Source: Anaerosacchariphilus polymeriproducens (GTDB taxonomy: Bacteria; Bacillota; Clostridia; Lachnospirales; Lachnospiraceae). Taken from it: a stretch of 64,000 nucleotides of DNA. Below are positions 34,728-43,678 of this stretch, in pieces; position 1 is the first letter of the stretch; every line of letters starts with the position of its first letter. The notes under the pieces are model-generated. The model had not been told where the DNA came from. It made no database searches and saw only the letters and a program-made list of their open reading frames with translations. The translations under genes were made by a program, and so were the position numbers. Location of the stretch: positions 62,001 through 126,000 of the forward strand of contig NZ_QRCT01000049.1 of the NCBI RefSeq assembly GCF_003363435.1, read 5' to 3'.

Positions 34728-36059
34728 TTATTTTACTCCCGTTTTATCTGTATTTTTATATAATTCCTTTACTTTATCACTCCAAAACTGCGTACATATT
34801 AAATCCGTATATACACGCCCTTCTTTTGTGATGATCAGCTCATTATTTTGAGTTTCTCTTACGTAACCTAAATTTAAAATAGCTTCAACATGAACGGCAA
34901 AATCAGTTTTAAATGAGGATTTAAATTGTTTAAAATATTTATTCATATCTACACATCCAATAAATATACCATATATGGCAAACCTACATTTTCTTTCCTG
35001 TTCATTCATATGAATACCATAATACTTTAAATTTCTAAAATCTTTAGATATATATTCATCTAATAAACTCTTTCTCATAGTTGGATTAAATCTTTCCTCT
35101 ACACTATAGTGAGTATGATAATTATAAGATCTTGCTGCACATCCTAGACCAAGTGTATCAATTCCCTGATATTCATAAATTTTTTGTTGATGTGTAGAAG
35201 TCTGATTTTTTAAAACAAATTTTACATTTGATTCACAATAATAACCTTCTTCTAATAAGTAGTCATGTAACACACGAAATAAATCATATTTTTCTTTATT
35301 TGTCATAGTATTATTATCTTTTTTTAAGATGCTACTTTCTTTTCCAGCTAAAGGATAAATGGATATAGTTTCTGGTTTAAATTCCATTAGCCTTTCTAAA
35401 GTTTTCATAAAAAGTTTAGGTGTTTGTCCTACGATACCATTAATTACATCGATATTTATATTCATATCATATTTACGCATAACCTCAACCAGTTGGAGTA
35501 AGTTATAATTATTATCTCTATTAATTGTCTTTCTAAGATCCAAATCCAAACTTTGAACACCTAGACTTATTCTCTTAATTCCTACTTTATTTAATCCCAG
35601 TATATACTCCTCATCTACTAATTCTGGTGAAATTTCCATAGATGGTTCTAACTTATCATCAAGATCAATATTAATTGTATTTAAAGTGTTAAATATTCGA
35701 TAATATGCTTCAAGTGGAGCATAATTTGGAGTACCACCACCAAAACATATTGATTTTATTAGTCCCTTATTATGAAAATACCCCGAATATACCTTCATTT
35801 GTTCATTAATTTTATCAACATATTTAATAATATAATCTTTATCACTTTGTGCTATTGTAAAAAACCCACAATACGGACATATTTTTTTACAAAACGGAAT
35901 ATGATAATATAAATTAACCTCATTTCTATCACTCCATATCTTTTCAAAATCAACATTAATAGGATCATATGCAAATTGGCTGGGATACATAGCCATAGTA
36001 AAACCTGGCCAATATCCCAGCTTAGCCTGAGTTTTTAATACTTTTTCTATCTTGTTCAT
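34728..36059 (-). CDS. HemN-like radical SAM enzyme, 443 aa
   Basis: The [4Fe-4S] motif CKKICPYC gives Cys57, Cys61, Cys64; GGGTPNY and the HemN/HemW-like body follow, with LGLGCAARSYN where HemW has GVGAGAHS. The helical HemN C-terminal domain reaches residue 440. HemN-like enzymes include heme-pathway decarboxylases, heme chaperones and natural-product methylases/cyclopropanases. Its place next to a carrier protein and ligases, with no heme genes, favours a biosynthetic tailoring role. Start ATG 36057-36059 has AAGAAAGGG upstream; eight earlier codons are rejected. First gene of the cluster, 31 bases after the amylase stop. Confidence 0.85.
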   Translation of the reverse strand: MNKIEKVLKTQAKLGYWPGFTMAMYPSQFAYDPINVDFEKIWSDRNEVNLYYHIPFCKKICPYCGFFTIAQSDKDYIIKYVDKINEQMKVYSGYFHNKGLIKSICFGGGTPNYAPLEAYYRIFNTLNTINIDLDDKLEPSMEISPELVDEEYILGLNKVGIKRISLGVQSLDLDLRKTINRDNNYNLLQLVEVMRKYDMNINIDVINGIVGQTPKLFMKTLERLMEFKPETISIYPLAGKESSILKKDNNTMTNKEKYDLFRVLHDYLLEEGYYCESNVKFVLKNQTSTHQQKIYEYQGIDTLGLGCAARSYNYHTHYSVEERFNPTMRKSLLDEYISKDFRNLKYYGIHMNEQERKCRFAIYGIFIGCVDMNKYFKQFKSSFKTDFAVHVEAILNLGYVRETQNNELIITKEGRVYTDLICTQFWSDKVKELYKNTDKTGVK

Positions 36060-36090
36060 TATATTCCCTTTCTTAATTAACATATTTCTT

Positions 36091-37851
36091 CTAACGGATA
36101 TCTTTTCGAATCAAGATTCCATTTTTCCCTAGAATTCCTTCCGAAAAATGTCTATGAAATAAAATCTCCCCTTCTTCTTCGATAGAAATTTCTTCCTCCG
36201 AGCAATTCATGATAATATCGACTGCATTATCAATCCACCCAAGTTTAGAGATTTCAATTACTCTTGGGTTTTCATAAAAATTGGGGAAATGGAAATTCCT
36301 GCTTTTCAATAATGGTTCCTGCTGCCGCAGACAAATTAGCTGTTTTAAAATCTCTATTGATTCATCATAAATACCCTGTTCAATTTCTTCCCAAGGCATG
36401 CACCTTCTGCAATCCGGATCGTGCCCACCCTCCATTGCAATTTCAGTCCCATAAAAAATACAAGGACTTCCGGGCATAATAAATAGGGTCGCCAGTTGTT
36501 GATAAAATTCATCTATACTATGTACTTCCGATCGCAATCTTTTTGTGTCATGAGAATCTAATAAATTAAATAAGACATCATTGGTCTGTTGCATATAACC
36601 GGTGTAGCATCGATTTATCATAAATTCAAAATCTTCTTTACTCAAGCTTTTATCAATCCAAAAGTCCTTAATGCTCTCGGCTAACGGATAATTCATGACC
36701 CCGTCAAATTCGTCTCCACGAAGCCATGGCATGGCATCATGCCAGATTTCTCCTAAAATATAGACATCCGGCTTAATCTTTTTCAATTCTTTTCTAAGTT
36801 CTTTACAAAAAGTATGCGACAATTCATTCGCTACATCCAATCGTATTCCATCCACATCATATTTTTTGATCCATGTTTCACATACTTGAATAAAATAGTC
36901 GCGGACTTTTGGGTTATTTGTATTTAGTTTCGGCATTTGATCACAAAAAGCAAAACTATAGTACTGCTTATTTCTCGCTGCACCTTTGGAAAAATCAAAT
37001 GGCCATTCTTCTATGAGAAACCATTCCCAGTATTCTGAATCTGGTCCCTTTTCAACAACATCCAGCCAGGGTTCAAATTTTGATCCACAATGGTTGAATA
37101 CACCATCTAACATTACTTTGATATTTCTTTGATGTGCTTCTTGCACCAGACTTTGAAATGTCTCTTCACTTCCAAAATGTGAATCAATTTTGAAATAATC
37201 GGTTGTATCATATTTATGGGAAGAGGGAGATTCATTGATTGGAGTTAAGTAAATACCTGAAATCCCCAATTCTTGCAAATAATTTAGCTTTTCTTTAATC
37301 CCCTGTAAATCGCCGCCATAAAACTCTTCATTGGAAACTTTCCCTTTGTTTCTCCATGGTAGTACATAAGATGGATTAATGGATGCGTCAGCATTATAGA
37401 ACCTGTCCGGGAATATCTGATACCAGACAGTATCATTGACCCATTGCGGGACAACAGGAATATCACTGGGATTCATCCACGGAAACACAAAACATTGGCG
37501 GCTTCTGCCTTCCATATTTAATTGTCTCTGACTTACAAAACCATCTTCAAAATAATACCAAAGTTCATCCTCTGTCTGTAATTCAAAATAATACTTTAAT
37601 CTTTTGAACTGAGGTTCTAATGTTGTTGTCCACCAAATTTGATTTTTGAGTCTTTTCTTAAATGGGATATTTAAAATTTCACCTGTCCAAGTTTCTCCTC
37701 CTCCAAGTATCCCTTCTTTGAACGGATCCCCCTGCACAATATTTACATATTTTACGTCATATCCGGTTTTTATATTAATAATTAGTCTTTCTTTATCCAA
37801 TGGATAGCAAAAATTATCATTGGCACGATGATATACAGCATTAAAATCCAT
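36091..37851 (-). CDS. GH13 neopullulanase/cyclomaltodextrinase-type amylase, 586 aa
   Basis: An N-terminal CBM34-like domain (about 1-120) precedes a GH13 barrel. Catalytic residues: nucleophile Asp in GIRLDVANE, acid Glu in ILGEIWHDA, transition-state Asp in LDSHDTKR. The N-terminal domain and GEIWHD wording fit GH13_20 (maltogenic amylase, neopullulanase, cyclomaltodextrinase). No signal peptide, so it works on imported dextrins in the cytoplasm. It follows the debranching enzyme gene, separated by a terminator-like hairpin, and precedes the biosynthetic cluster with no visible terminator. Confidence 0.9.
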   Translation of the reverse strand: MDFNAVYHRANDNFCYPLDKERLIINIKTGYDVKYVNIVQGDPFKEGILGGGETWTGEILNIPFKKRLKNQIWWTTTLEPQFKRLKYYFELQTEDELWYYFEDGFVSQRQLNMEGRSRQCFVFPWMNPSDIPVVPQWVNDTVWYQIFPDRFYNADASINPSYVLPWRNKGKVSNEEFYGGDLQGIKEKLNYLQELGISGIYLTPINESPSSHKYDTTDYFKIDSHFGSEETFQSLVQEAHQRNIKVMLDGVFNHCGSKFEPWLDVVEKGPDSEYWEWFLIEEWPFDFSKGAARNKQYYSFAFCDQMPKLNTNNPKVRDYFIQVCETWIKKYDVDGIRLDVANELSHTFCKELRKELKKIKPDVYILGEIWHDAMPWLRGDEFDGVMNYPLAESIKDFWIDKSLSKEDFEFMINRCYTGYMQQTNDVLFNLLDSHDTKRLRSEVHSIDEFYQQLATLFIMPGSPCIFYGTEIAMEGGHDPDCRRCMPWEEIEQGIYDESIEILKQLICLRQQEPLLKSRNFHFPNFYENPRVIEISKLGWIDNAVDIIMNCSEEEISIEEEGEILFHRHFSEGILGKNGILIRKDIR

Positions 37852-37880
37852 AACCCAATTCTCTCCTTTCGTCTTTTATA

Positions 37881-37914
37881 AAAGGTAAGCAGCCAAAAAT
37901 GCTGCCTTACCTTT
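37881..37914 (-). terminator. Hairpin between GDE and neopullulanase genes
   Basis: On the minus strand AAAGGTAAGGCAGC pairs with GCTGCTTACCTTT with one bulged G, followed by TTTTATAAAAG. It starts inside the last codons of the debranching-enzyme gene (stop at 37907). It may partly terminate, or it may protect the upstream mRNA. Confidence 0.7.
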
Positions 37915-39865
37915 GTTCTTCTTTTTGGAATCTTTCCAGTAATTCATAAACTCTCACTATTTCTCCAACACTCCATGCTTGTGCAAAACAACCTCTTGAT
38001 TCATTTGGATTGATACCATCATAAATTTCAGCAATATGTCCAAGGCAGCCCTCTGTCAAACATGGCTCTAAGTCTTGTAATTGACGCTCTACTGTTTGTA
38101 TTGCTTTTACCTTATCTTTCGACCAACGCAAATAGGCTCTGAAATATGCTCCTAAAGGAAACGCCCATACTGTTCCTTGATGATATGCCATATCTCTGTC
38201 CCAGGCACTCCCTTTACAAAATGCATGAAACTCATTATCATCAAAAGCTAAACTTCTCAAACCATAAGGTGTATATAATTTTTCATATACTTTTCCCAAA
38301 ATTTTTTCTGACTTCTCTTGATCTAACATGGAAAAAGACATTGACAACGCCCATATTTGATTACAACGAATCTGTTTGTCTGCCAAAGTACCTGAAATCA
38401 CATCCTTCAAGCATCCCAGCTCATCATCCCAAAATACCTGAATAAAACTTTCCTTTACCTTACCTGCCAAGTCTTCATAATAATCTTTAGAATCATCCAA
38501 TTCCTTAGAAAATTGACTCATAACCATAAGTGCATTATACCAATATGCATTGACTTCAACAGGCTTTCCATGTCTTGGAGTCGGAAGTACATCTCCTACT
38601 CTGACATCCATCCATGTTAGCTGCTCCAGATCTGCACCGGCTTTTATAAGACCATCTGCATCCATATGTATATGATTTTCAGTTCCATTGCAATAACATT
38701 GAATAATTTCTTTCATGACCGGATACATTTCTGAAACAAATACGTTATCCTGTGTCGCCAAATAATACTGATAGACTGTTTCAATGAAAAGTAAAGAAGC
38801 ATCCACTGTATTATAAAATGGCTGCGTACCTTCCTCAGGAAAAACGTTCGGCATAATCCCATTTCTACAATAAGATTGAAAGGTCCTTAAAATACTCTTT
38901 GCTGCTTCGAACTGCTTTGTAACAATGGTACATCCAATCATAGCAATCATGGTATCTCTTCCCCAGTCACCAAAAAATGGATATCCTGCGATAATTGACT
39001 TACCTCTTGTTGACTCCCTGTAAACAATATACTGATCCGCATTTCTGGCTAACATCCTGCCTGCAGGATTCTGAATAGAACACTGCGCTTCCAATAATTC
39101 CATCCTGCTTCTTTCCTTGTGTAAAATTTCTTGTATTTTTCTTTCTTCTAATTGATTACTATAGATTAAAAATGCTTCTTTCTCTGCCTCTTGTATCTCA
39201 ATCACAATATTATGATTAACAAATGCGGTACCAACAGCCTCTCGCCCATCCCTTGCATCATATTCAAAATATAAATCTTTCATATAACAAGGTTCTCTCC
39301 GCTCGAGTAATCCATTTGTTTGAAAATAAAGCATTTGTCCGTTACTCTTGATATAATTATGATTTAGCTCAAATAATTGTTCTTTTTGTAACATTTGATC
39401 TTTTAATGTAAATCTTAACAATGGAGTCAAAATAAGCTTTGCCTTTTGACTGTTGTGTGAATATATTTTATAACTTACTCCGACCGTATTTTCACCATGA
39501 ACCATTACAATTGTCTTAACAATTTCTATGCCTTCTATCTGATAAGTCCATTGTGGAAAATATTCATAAGAAGCACTTTGCAGATATGTAAATCCATATT
39601 GGTTTTTCGTTCTATTCACATATTCCTGATTTGACAAATCATAAATTTTTTCACCAATCTGCAATTTCTCCTGTACATTTGTGATCATATGAAATCTAAG
39701 ATTAGGTGCCTTTACGGAAGTCATCATTAGTGCATGATCATTTCTGGCATTAGAACCAATCATGGTAAGTGAAGAGAATCCACCTAATCCATTTGTTAAT
39801 AAATAACACTTTTCTTGTCCCTTTTCGAATGTTTTCCATTCGTTTTTTCCTAATTGAATTTTCAC
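37907..39865 (-). CDS. Glycogen debranching enzyme (amylo-alpha-1,6-glucosidase, GH133-like), 652 aa
   Basis: The N-terminal GDE domain (LLTNGLGGFSSLTMIGSNAR near residue 23) and the C-terminal (alpha/alpha)6-barrel hydrolase domain are both present, with IIAGYPFFGDWGRDTMIAM near residue 290. The usual later elements are seen (VNAYWYNAL, QGTVWAFPLGAY). It removes alpha-1,6 branch stubs from imported or stored glucans. No secretion signal. Sits between MalQ and neopullulanase in the same strand order. Confidence 0.88.
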   Translation of the reverse strand: MKIQLGKNEWKTFEKGQEKCYLLTNGLGGFSSLTMIGSNARNDHALMMTSVKAPNLRFHMITNVQEKLQIGEKIYDLSNQEYVNRTKNQYGFTYLQSASYEYFPQWTYQIEGIEIVKTIVMVHGENTVGVSYKIYSHNSQKAKLILTPLLRFTLKDQMLQKEQLFELNHNYIKSNGQMLYFQTNGLLERREPCYMKDLYFEYDARDGREAVGTAFVNHNIVIEIQEAEKEAFLIYSNQLEERKIQEILHKERSRMELLEAQCSIQNPAGRMLARNADQYIVYRESTRGKSIIAGYPFFGDWGRDTMIAMIGCTIVTKQFEAAKSILRTFQSYCRNGIMPNVFPEEGTQPFYNTVDASLLFIETVYQYYLATQDNVFVSEMYPVMKEIIQCYCNGTENHIHMDADGLIKAGADLEQLTWMDVRVGDVLPTPRHGKPVEVNAYWYNALMVMSQFSKELDDSKDYYEDLAGKVKESFIQVFWDDELGCLKDVISGTLADKQIRCNQIWALSMSFSMLDQEKSEKILGKVYEKLYTPYGLRSLAFDDNEFHAFCKGSAWDRDMAYHQGTVWAFPLGAYFRAYLRWSKDKVKAIQTVERQLQDLEPCLTEGCLGHIAEIYDGINPNESRGCFAQAWSVGEIVRVYELLERFQKEEQR

Positions 39866-39885
39866 AATACGCTCCTTCAGAAATT

Positions 39886-40116
39886 CTATACAACCAGATA
39901 ATCTTGTATCTCTTTTTCTACCCTTTCAATCTTGTCTCCAAAAACATGTAATTGTAATGTTTTGGACAAATCCAAACTAAAAATACCTAAGATCGACTTG
40001 GCATCTACTACATATTTTCCTGAAGTTAAATCAAAATTATTTTCAAACTTTGTAATAATATTTACAAATTTTTTTATACTTTCTACATCCTTTAACTTAA
40101 CATTATAAGTTCTCAT
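39886..40116 (-). CDS. HPr/Crh-like domain, possibly translated independently from inside malQ, 76 aa
   Basis: ATG at 40114-40116 is in frame with malQ (its Met498) and is preceded nine bases upstream by AAAGGAGG (rc at 40126-40133), one of the best ribosome sites in the window. The domain carries the HPr Ser46-type motif VDAKSILGIFSLDL and the following beta strand/helix pattern, but the GxHARPA segment with His15 is shortened and has no histidine. It could be a regulatory, not phosphotransfer, protein. Whether malQ lost a stop codon or the fusion is functional is unknown. Confidence 0.6.
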   Translation of the reverse strand: MRTYNVKLKDVESIKKFVNIITKFENNFDLTSGKYVVDAKSILGIFSLDLSKTLQLHVFGDKIERVEKEIQDYLVV

Positions 40117-41607
40117 TTCTTCAATCCTCCTTTGAGTACGTTGATATAATTTCATAACTTTATAAATTCGATTTTCAAGTGGCTTTGTAAGTACTGTATG
40201 TTTCATTCTCCAATGCCAATTCCCACTACAGGTCGATGGAATGTTCATACGTGCACGATTGTCTAATTGTAAATAATCCTGCATTGGTATAATCACTAAA
40301 TCACTGACTGTGCCCATTGCCCGCTTAATTAATTGCCAAGCAAAATTCTCTTCATCAGTAATATCAAAGTATTCTTTGCAAAATTCGATACTTTCAGCGG
40401 GTGCTTCTTTAAGCCATCCCATAATGGTGGAATTATCGTGAGTTCCGGTATATACAACACAATTTTGAGTATAGTTATGGGGAAGATAATCGCCCGATTC
40501 TCTACTATCAAAAGCAAATTCTAATACTTTCATCCCCGGAAATCCACTGGATTTTAACAATTGCTTCACGGATGGAGTTAAAAATCCTAAATCTTCAGCT
40601 ATAATATCCAGCTGTTCGAAATTTTTCTCAATCGTAATAAATAAATCCATACCCGGTCCATTTTCCCAAGTACCCTGCTCCGCTGTTAAGGCTTCTGCCT
40701 CAATTGTATAGTAACTGTCAAAGCCTCGGAAATGATCCACACGAGTAACATCATAGATTCTCATTGCATGTTTAAATCTTTTCATCCACCAATCAAAATC
40801 GTTACTTTTCATTTCTTCCCATAAATATAGCGGGTTCCCCCACAATTGTCCGGTTTCAGAAAAAGCATCGGGCGGGCATCCTGCTACATGAACAGGACAC
40901 ATATCCTCATCCAAATCAAAGATTTCGGCATTCGTCCACACATCTGCACTGTCTAAAGCTACATAAATCGGAATATCTCCTATTATTTTAATTTGTTTTT
41001 TGTTCGCATAAGATTTCAGCTTAAACCATTGTTGATAAAATTTGTATTGTACAAAACACCAAAATTCTATTTCATCTTTCAACTCTTCTTCTATCCGGTT
41101 CATTATTTTCTTATCACGTTTTTTTAAATTTAAATCCCATTCCTGCCAGCTTCGATTATCATATTTTTGCTTTAAACTCATAAAAACAGCATAATCTGCC
41201 AACCATTCTTTTTCAGCCTCTTTAAATTCTAAAAATGCTCTTTGGTCCATATTTTTAAAATTCTCATATGCTTTCTTCAAAACCTTAAAACGGTATTTAT
41301 AAATCAACCCATAGTCAACCTTTTCTTCCTGTTCTCCCCAACAGATATTGCAGTAATCTTCTATATCCAGCAGTTCCTCCTGTTGTAAAAAATCCAAGTC
41401 AATTAAATATGGATTGCCTGCAAAAGTGGAAAAAGATTGATAAGGAGAATCGCCTATACTTGTAGGTCCAATTGGTAGTATCTGCCAGTACTCCTGCCCT
41501 GATCTATTTAAAAAATCAACAAATTCATACGCGGCTTTTCCCAATGTTCCGATTCCCCATTTTGATGGTAAGGATGTAATCGCTAATAATATTCCACTAC
41601 TTCTCAT
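39886..41607 (-). CDS. malQ: 4-alpha-glucanotransferase (MalQ, GH77) with C-terminal HPr-like domain, 573 aa
   Basis: MalQ disproportionates maltodextrins. Residues 1-495 are a complete GH77 enzyme: SSGILLAITSLPSKWGIGTLG at the start (17-residue core), catalytic Asp in RVDHFRGF, Glu in IIAEDLG, Asp in GTHDN. The final about 76 residues are not part of normal MalQ (about 490-500 aa). They align with HPr/Crh proteins around the regulatory serine (VDAKSILGIFSLDLS) but lack the HPr active-site histidine segment. AAAGGAGG lies in frame just before Met498, so the tail may also be made alone. Lies one base after pulA, in the starch operon. Confidence 0.9.
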   Translation of the reverse strand: MRSSGILLAITSLPSKWGIGTLGKAAYEFVDFLNRSGQEYWQILPIGPTSIGDSPYQSFSTFAGNPYLIDLDFLQQEELLDIEDYCNICWGEQEEKVDYGLIYKYRFKVLKKAYENFKNMDQRAFLEFKEAEKEWLADYAVFMSLKQKYDNRSWQEWDLNLKKRDKKIMNRIEEELKDEIEFWCFVQYKFYQQWFKLKSYANKKQIKIIGDIPIYVALDSADVWTNAEIFDLDEDMCPVHVAGCPPDAFSETGQLWGNPLYLWEEMKSNDFDWWMKRFKHAMRIYDVTRVDHFRGFDSYYTIEAEALTAEQGTWENGPGMDLFITIEKNFEQLDIIAEDLGFLTPSVKQLLKSSGFPGMKVLEFAFDSRESGDYLPHNYTQNCVVYTGTHDNSTIMGWLKEAPAESIEFCKEYFDITDEENFAWQLIKRAMGTVSDLVIIPMQDYLQLDNRARMNIPSTCSGNWHWRMKHTVLTKPLENRIYKVMKLYQRTQRRIEEMRTYNVKLKDVESIKKFVNIITKFENNFDLTSGKYVVDAKSILGIFSLDLSKTLQLHVFGDKIERVEKEIQDYLVV

Positions 41608-41608
41608 T

Positions 41609-43606
41609 TTATTCCTCCTGCTCTTCTCCTAAAATCATGACAGATTTCGGATAAATTGTAATTTGATTCCGTCTTTCTAATAAACCGTAGTGCTTATAAA
41701 TCTTCCTGCCATCAGATAAAATATTCCAATTCCCTTTCGGCAATTTAAGATGATATTTTTGTTCGTTTGCATTATAGATGATCAAAAGTCGATTCCACTT
41801 ATCACACTTTTTGGAATCCCCTTTCATAAGAAATGCAATCATGCCTTCTTTTTTCGTTTTAATAAATTTAATATTCGATACCATTTCTCTATTTTTCTCA
41901 CGAAATCCATGGAACTCTGCTCTAAGACTTATCAAGCCTTTATAATATTTTATTAATCCTTCAAACTCATACGCTCTTTTCCAATCTAATTGATTCAATT
42001 GTGTAGAGGAATTAAAACTATTGTCATTTCCCATCTTAGTTCTGGCAAATTCCTCCCCAGCCTGGAAAAATGTTGCACCTAAACAAGTCATATAGATACC
42101 CGCGACCATTTTATTGACCTGAACAATCTTCCTGTCATGATCCGAGAAACGAGGAGCCGGTTTTAACGTATACTCCAGTTTATCCCACAATGTAAAATTA
42201 TCATGAGACGAGACATAAGAGATGATCTGTCCAGGATTTCTTGGATGAAAATCGGCTTTATCATCACACCATGCACAGACAGACGATTCTACTTTCTCCT
42301 CTAAATCTTTTTTCCCATTTACAAATCCGGGATCCAACTTATCAAAAACGCTTCCCTTTATGATATCTCTGGTATCATCACAGAAAATAGCTATGTTATC
42401 ATATAAATACTCAACATTTTTCTTTAAAGCAGGTACTGCTCTTTTTCCCATTGGAGTATCTCCGGCACTCCACGGTTCTCCATACATAATAATTTGTTCA
42501 CCACCCGGTAATTCATTAAGGGCAGTACGAATAGTATTCATAGTTTTAATATCATGAAGACCCATTAAATCAAATCTAAAACCATCTATATGATATTCCT
42601 GAGCCCAATAACATACTGACTCAACCATATATTTTCGAAACATATATCGTTCACTTGCTGTATCATTTCCACATCCTGATCCGCTGGAGAATTTACCTTC
42701 CTCATTTAAACGGTAATAATAGTAGGGAACTGTAGATTGAAAACCGGATTCCGTATTATGGGTATGATTGTAAACAACATCCATGACCACACCAATTCCT
42801 GCTTCATGTAAAGACTTGACCATTTCCTTAAATTCATGTATTCTTACTCTTCCATCAAAAGCATCCGTTGCATAAGAACCTTCCGGAACATTATAATTTA
42901 ACGGATCATATCCCCAGTTAAACTGATCAGAGTCACTGCTTTCATCAACAGAACCAAAATCAAAGACAGGCATTAAATGAACATGAGTAATGCCTAAATC
43001 TTTTAAATATGCCAGACATGTTGGTTTTTCTCCTTCTCCATCCAATGTTGAATTCTTCTGTGTAAATGCAAGATACTTTCCCCTCCACTCCTCTTTAATA
43101 CCGGAATGGATGTTACTCGAAAAATCTTTTATATGTATTTCATAAAGAACAGGCTGCAAAGAGGAATCATAGCGATAATAATCTTTTTCCCAATTCTTCG
43201 GATTCGTTTTAGACAAATCTACTACCATACTCCTTTTTCCATTCACACCACAAGCTTTTGCATATACATCTGCCGTCTCAAGTGTGCAGCCATTACTTGT
43301 AATGGTATATGTATAATAGATACCTTCTATATCCCCTTTTACTATGCAAGACCAGACCCCATAATCACCACGTTCCATTTTGATTTCACCAATACAGGCG
43401 GCTTTTAATTCATCATCACTTCCCGTACGGAACAAATTTAATTGTACGGATGTTGCCGTAGGTGCCCATACTTTAAATTTCGTTGCTTCTTTGTCATAAC
43501 AAAACCCCAAGTCATTACCAGCATAATGGTAATTCTTTTCAAATTCCTCTGAATCAAAAATTTCTTTCCACTCCAATGGCTTTCTTACTCTTTCTAGATC
43601 CATCAT
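41609..43606 (-). CDS. pulA: Type I pullulanase (GH13_14), 665 aa
   Basis: Hydrolyses alpha-1,6 links in branched dextrins. An N-terminal CBM48 domain (about 25-120: FKVWAPTATSVQLNLF) precedes the barrel. Type I pullulanase hallmark is FNWGYDPLNY; catalytic residues are in GFRFDLMGLHD, MYGEPWSAGD and SSHDNFTLWD. No signal peptide or anchor, so it is cytoplasmic. AAGGAGGG precedes tandem ATGs at 43606 and 43603. First gene after the transporter terminator, followed by malQ. Confidence 0.95.
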   Translation of the reverse strand: MMDLERVRKPLEWKEIFDSEEFEKNYHYAGNDLGFCYDKEATKFKVWAPTATSVQLNLFRTGSDDELKAACIGEIKMERGDYGVWSCIVKGDIEGIYYTYTITSNGCTLETADVYAKACGVNGKRSMVVDLSKTNPKNWEKDYYRYDSSLQPVLYEIHIKDFSSNIHSGIKEEWRGKYLAFTQKNSTLDGEGEKPTCLAYLKDLGITHVHLMPVFDFGSVDESSDSDQFNWGYDPLNYNVPEGSYATDAFDGRVRIHEFKEMVKSLHEAGIGVVMDVVYNHTHNTESGFQSTVPYYYYRLNEEGKFSSGSGCGNDTASERYMFRKYMVESVCYWAQEYHIDGFRFDLMGLHDIKTMNTIRTALNELPGGEQIIMYGEPWSAGDTPMGKRAVPALKKNVEYLYDNIAIFCDDTRDIIKGSVFDKLDPGFVNGKKDLEEKVESSVCAWCDDKADFHPRNPGQIISYVSSHDNFTLWDKLEYTLKPAPRFSDHDRKIVQVNKMVAGIYMTCLGATFFQAGEEFARTKMGNDNSFNSSTQLNQLDWKRAYEFEGLIKYYKGLISLRAEFHGFREKNREMVSNIKFIKTKKEGMIAFLMKGDSKKCDKWNRLLIIYNANEQKYHLKLPKGNWNILSDGRKIYKHYGLLERRNQITIYPKSVMILGEEQEE

Positions 43607-43637
43607 ATTAAAACCCTCCTTAATTTAATAATAGAGT

Positions 43638-43670
43638 TAAAAAGCCTACTGCCTAAGCAGTAAGCTTTTA
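43638..43670 (-). terminator. Intrinsic terminator after the malG-like gene
   Basis: TACTGC/GCAGTA with flanking AAAAGC/GCTTTT form a stem with one bulge and a CTAA loop; TTTTT follows on the minus strand. Separates the importer operon from the pulA-malQ-GDE genes. Confidence 0.75.
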
Positions 43671-43678
43671 TATTACTG

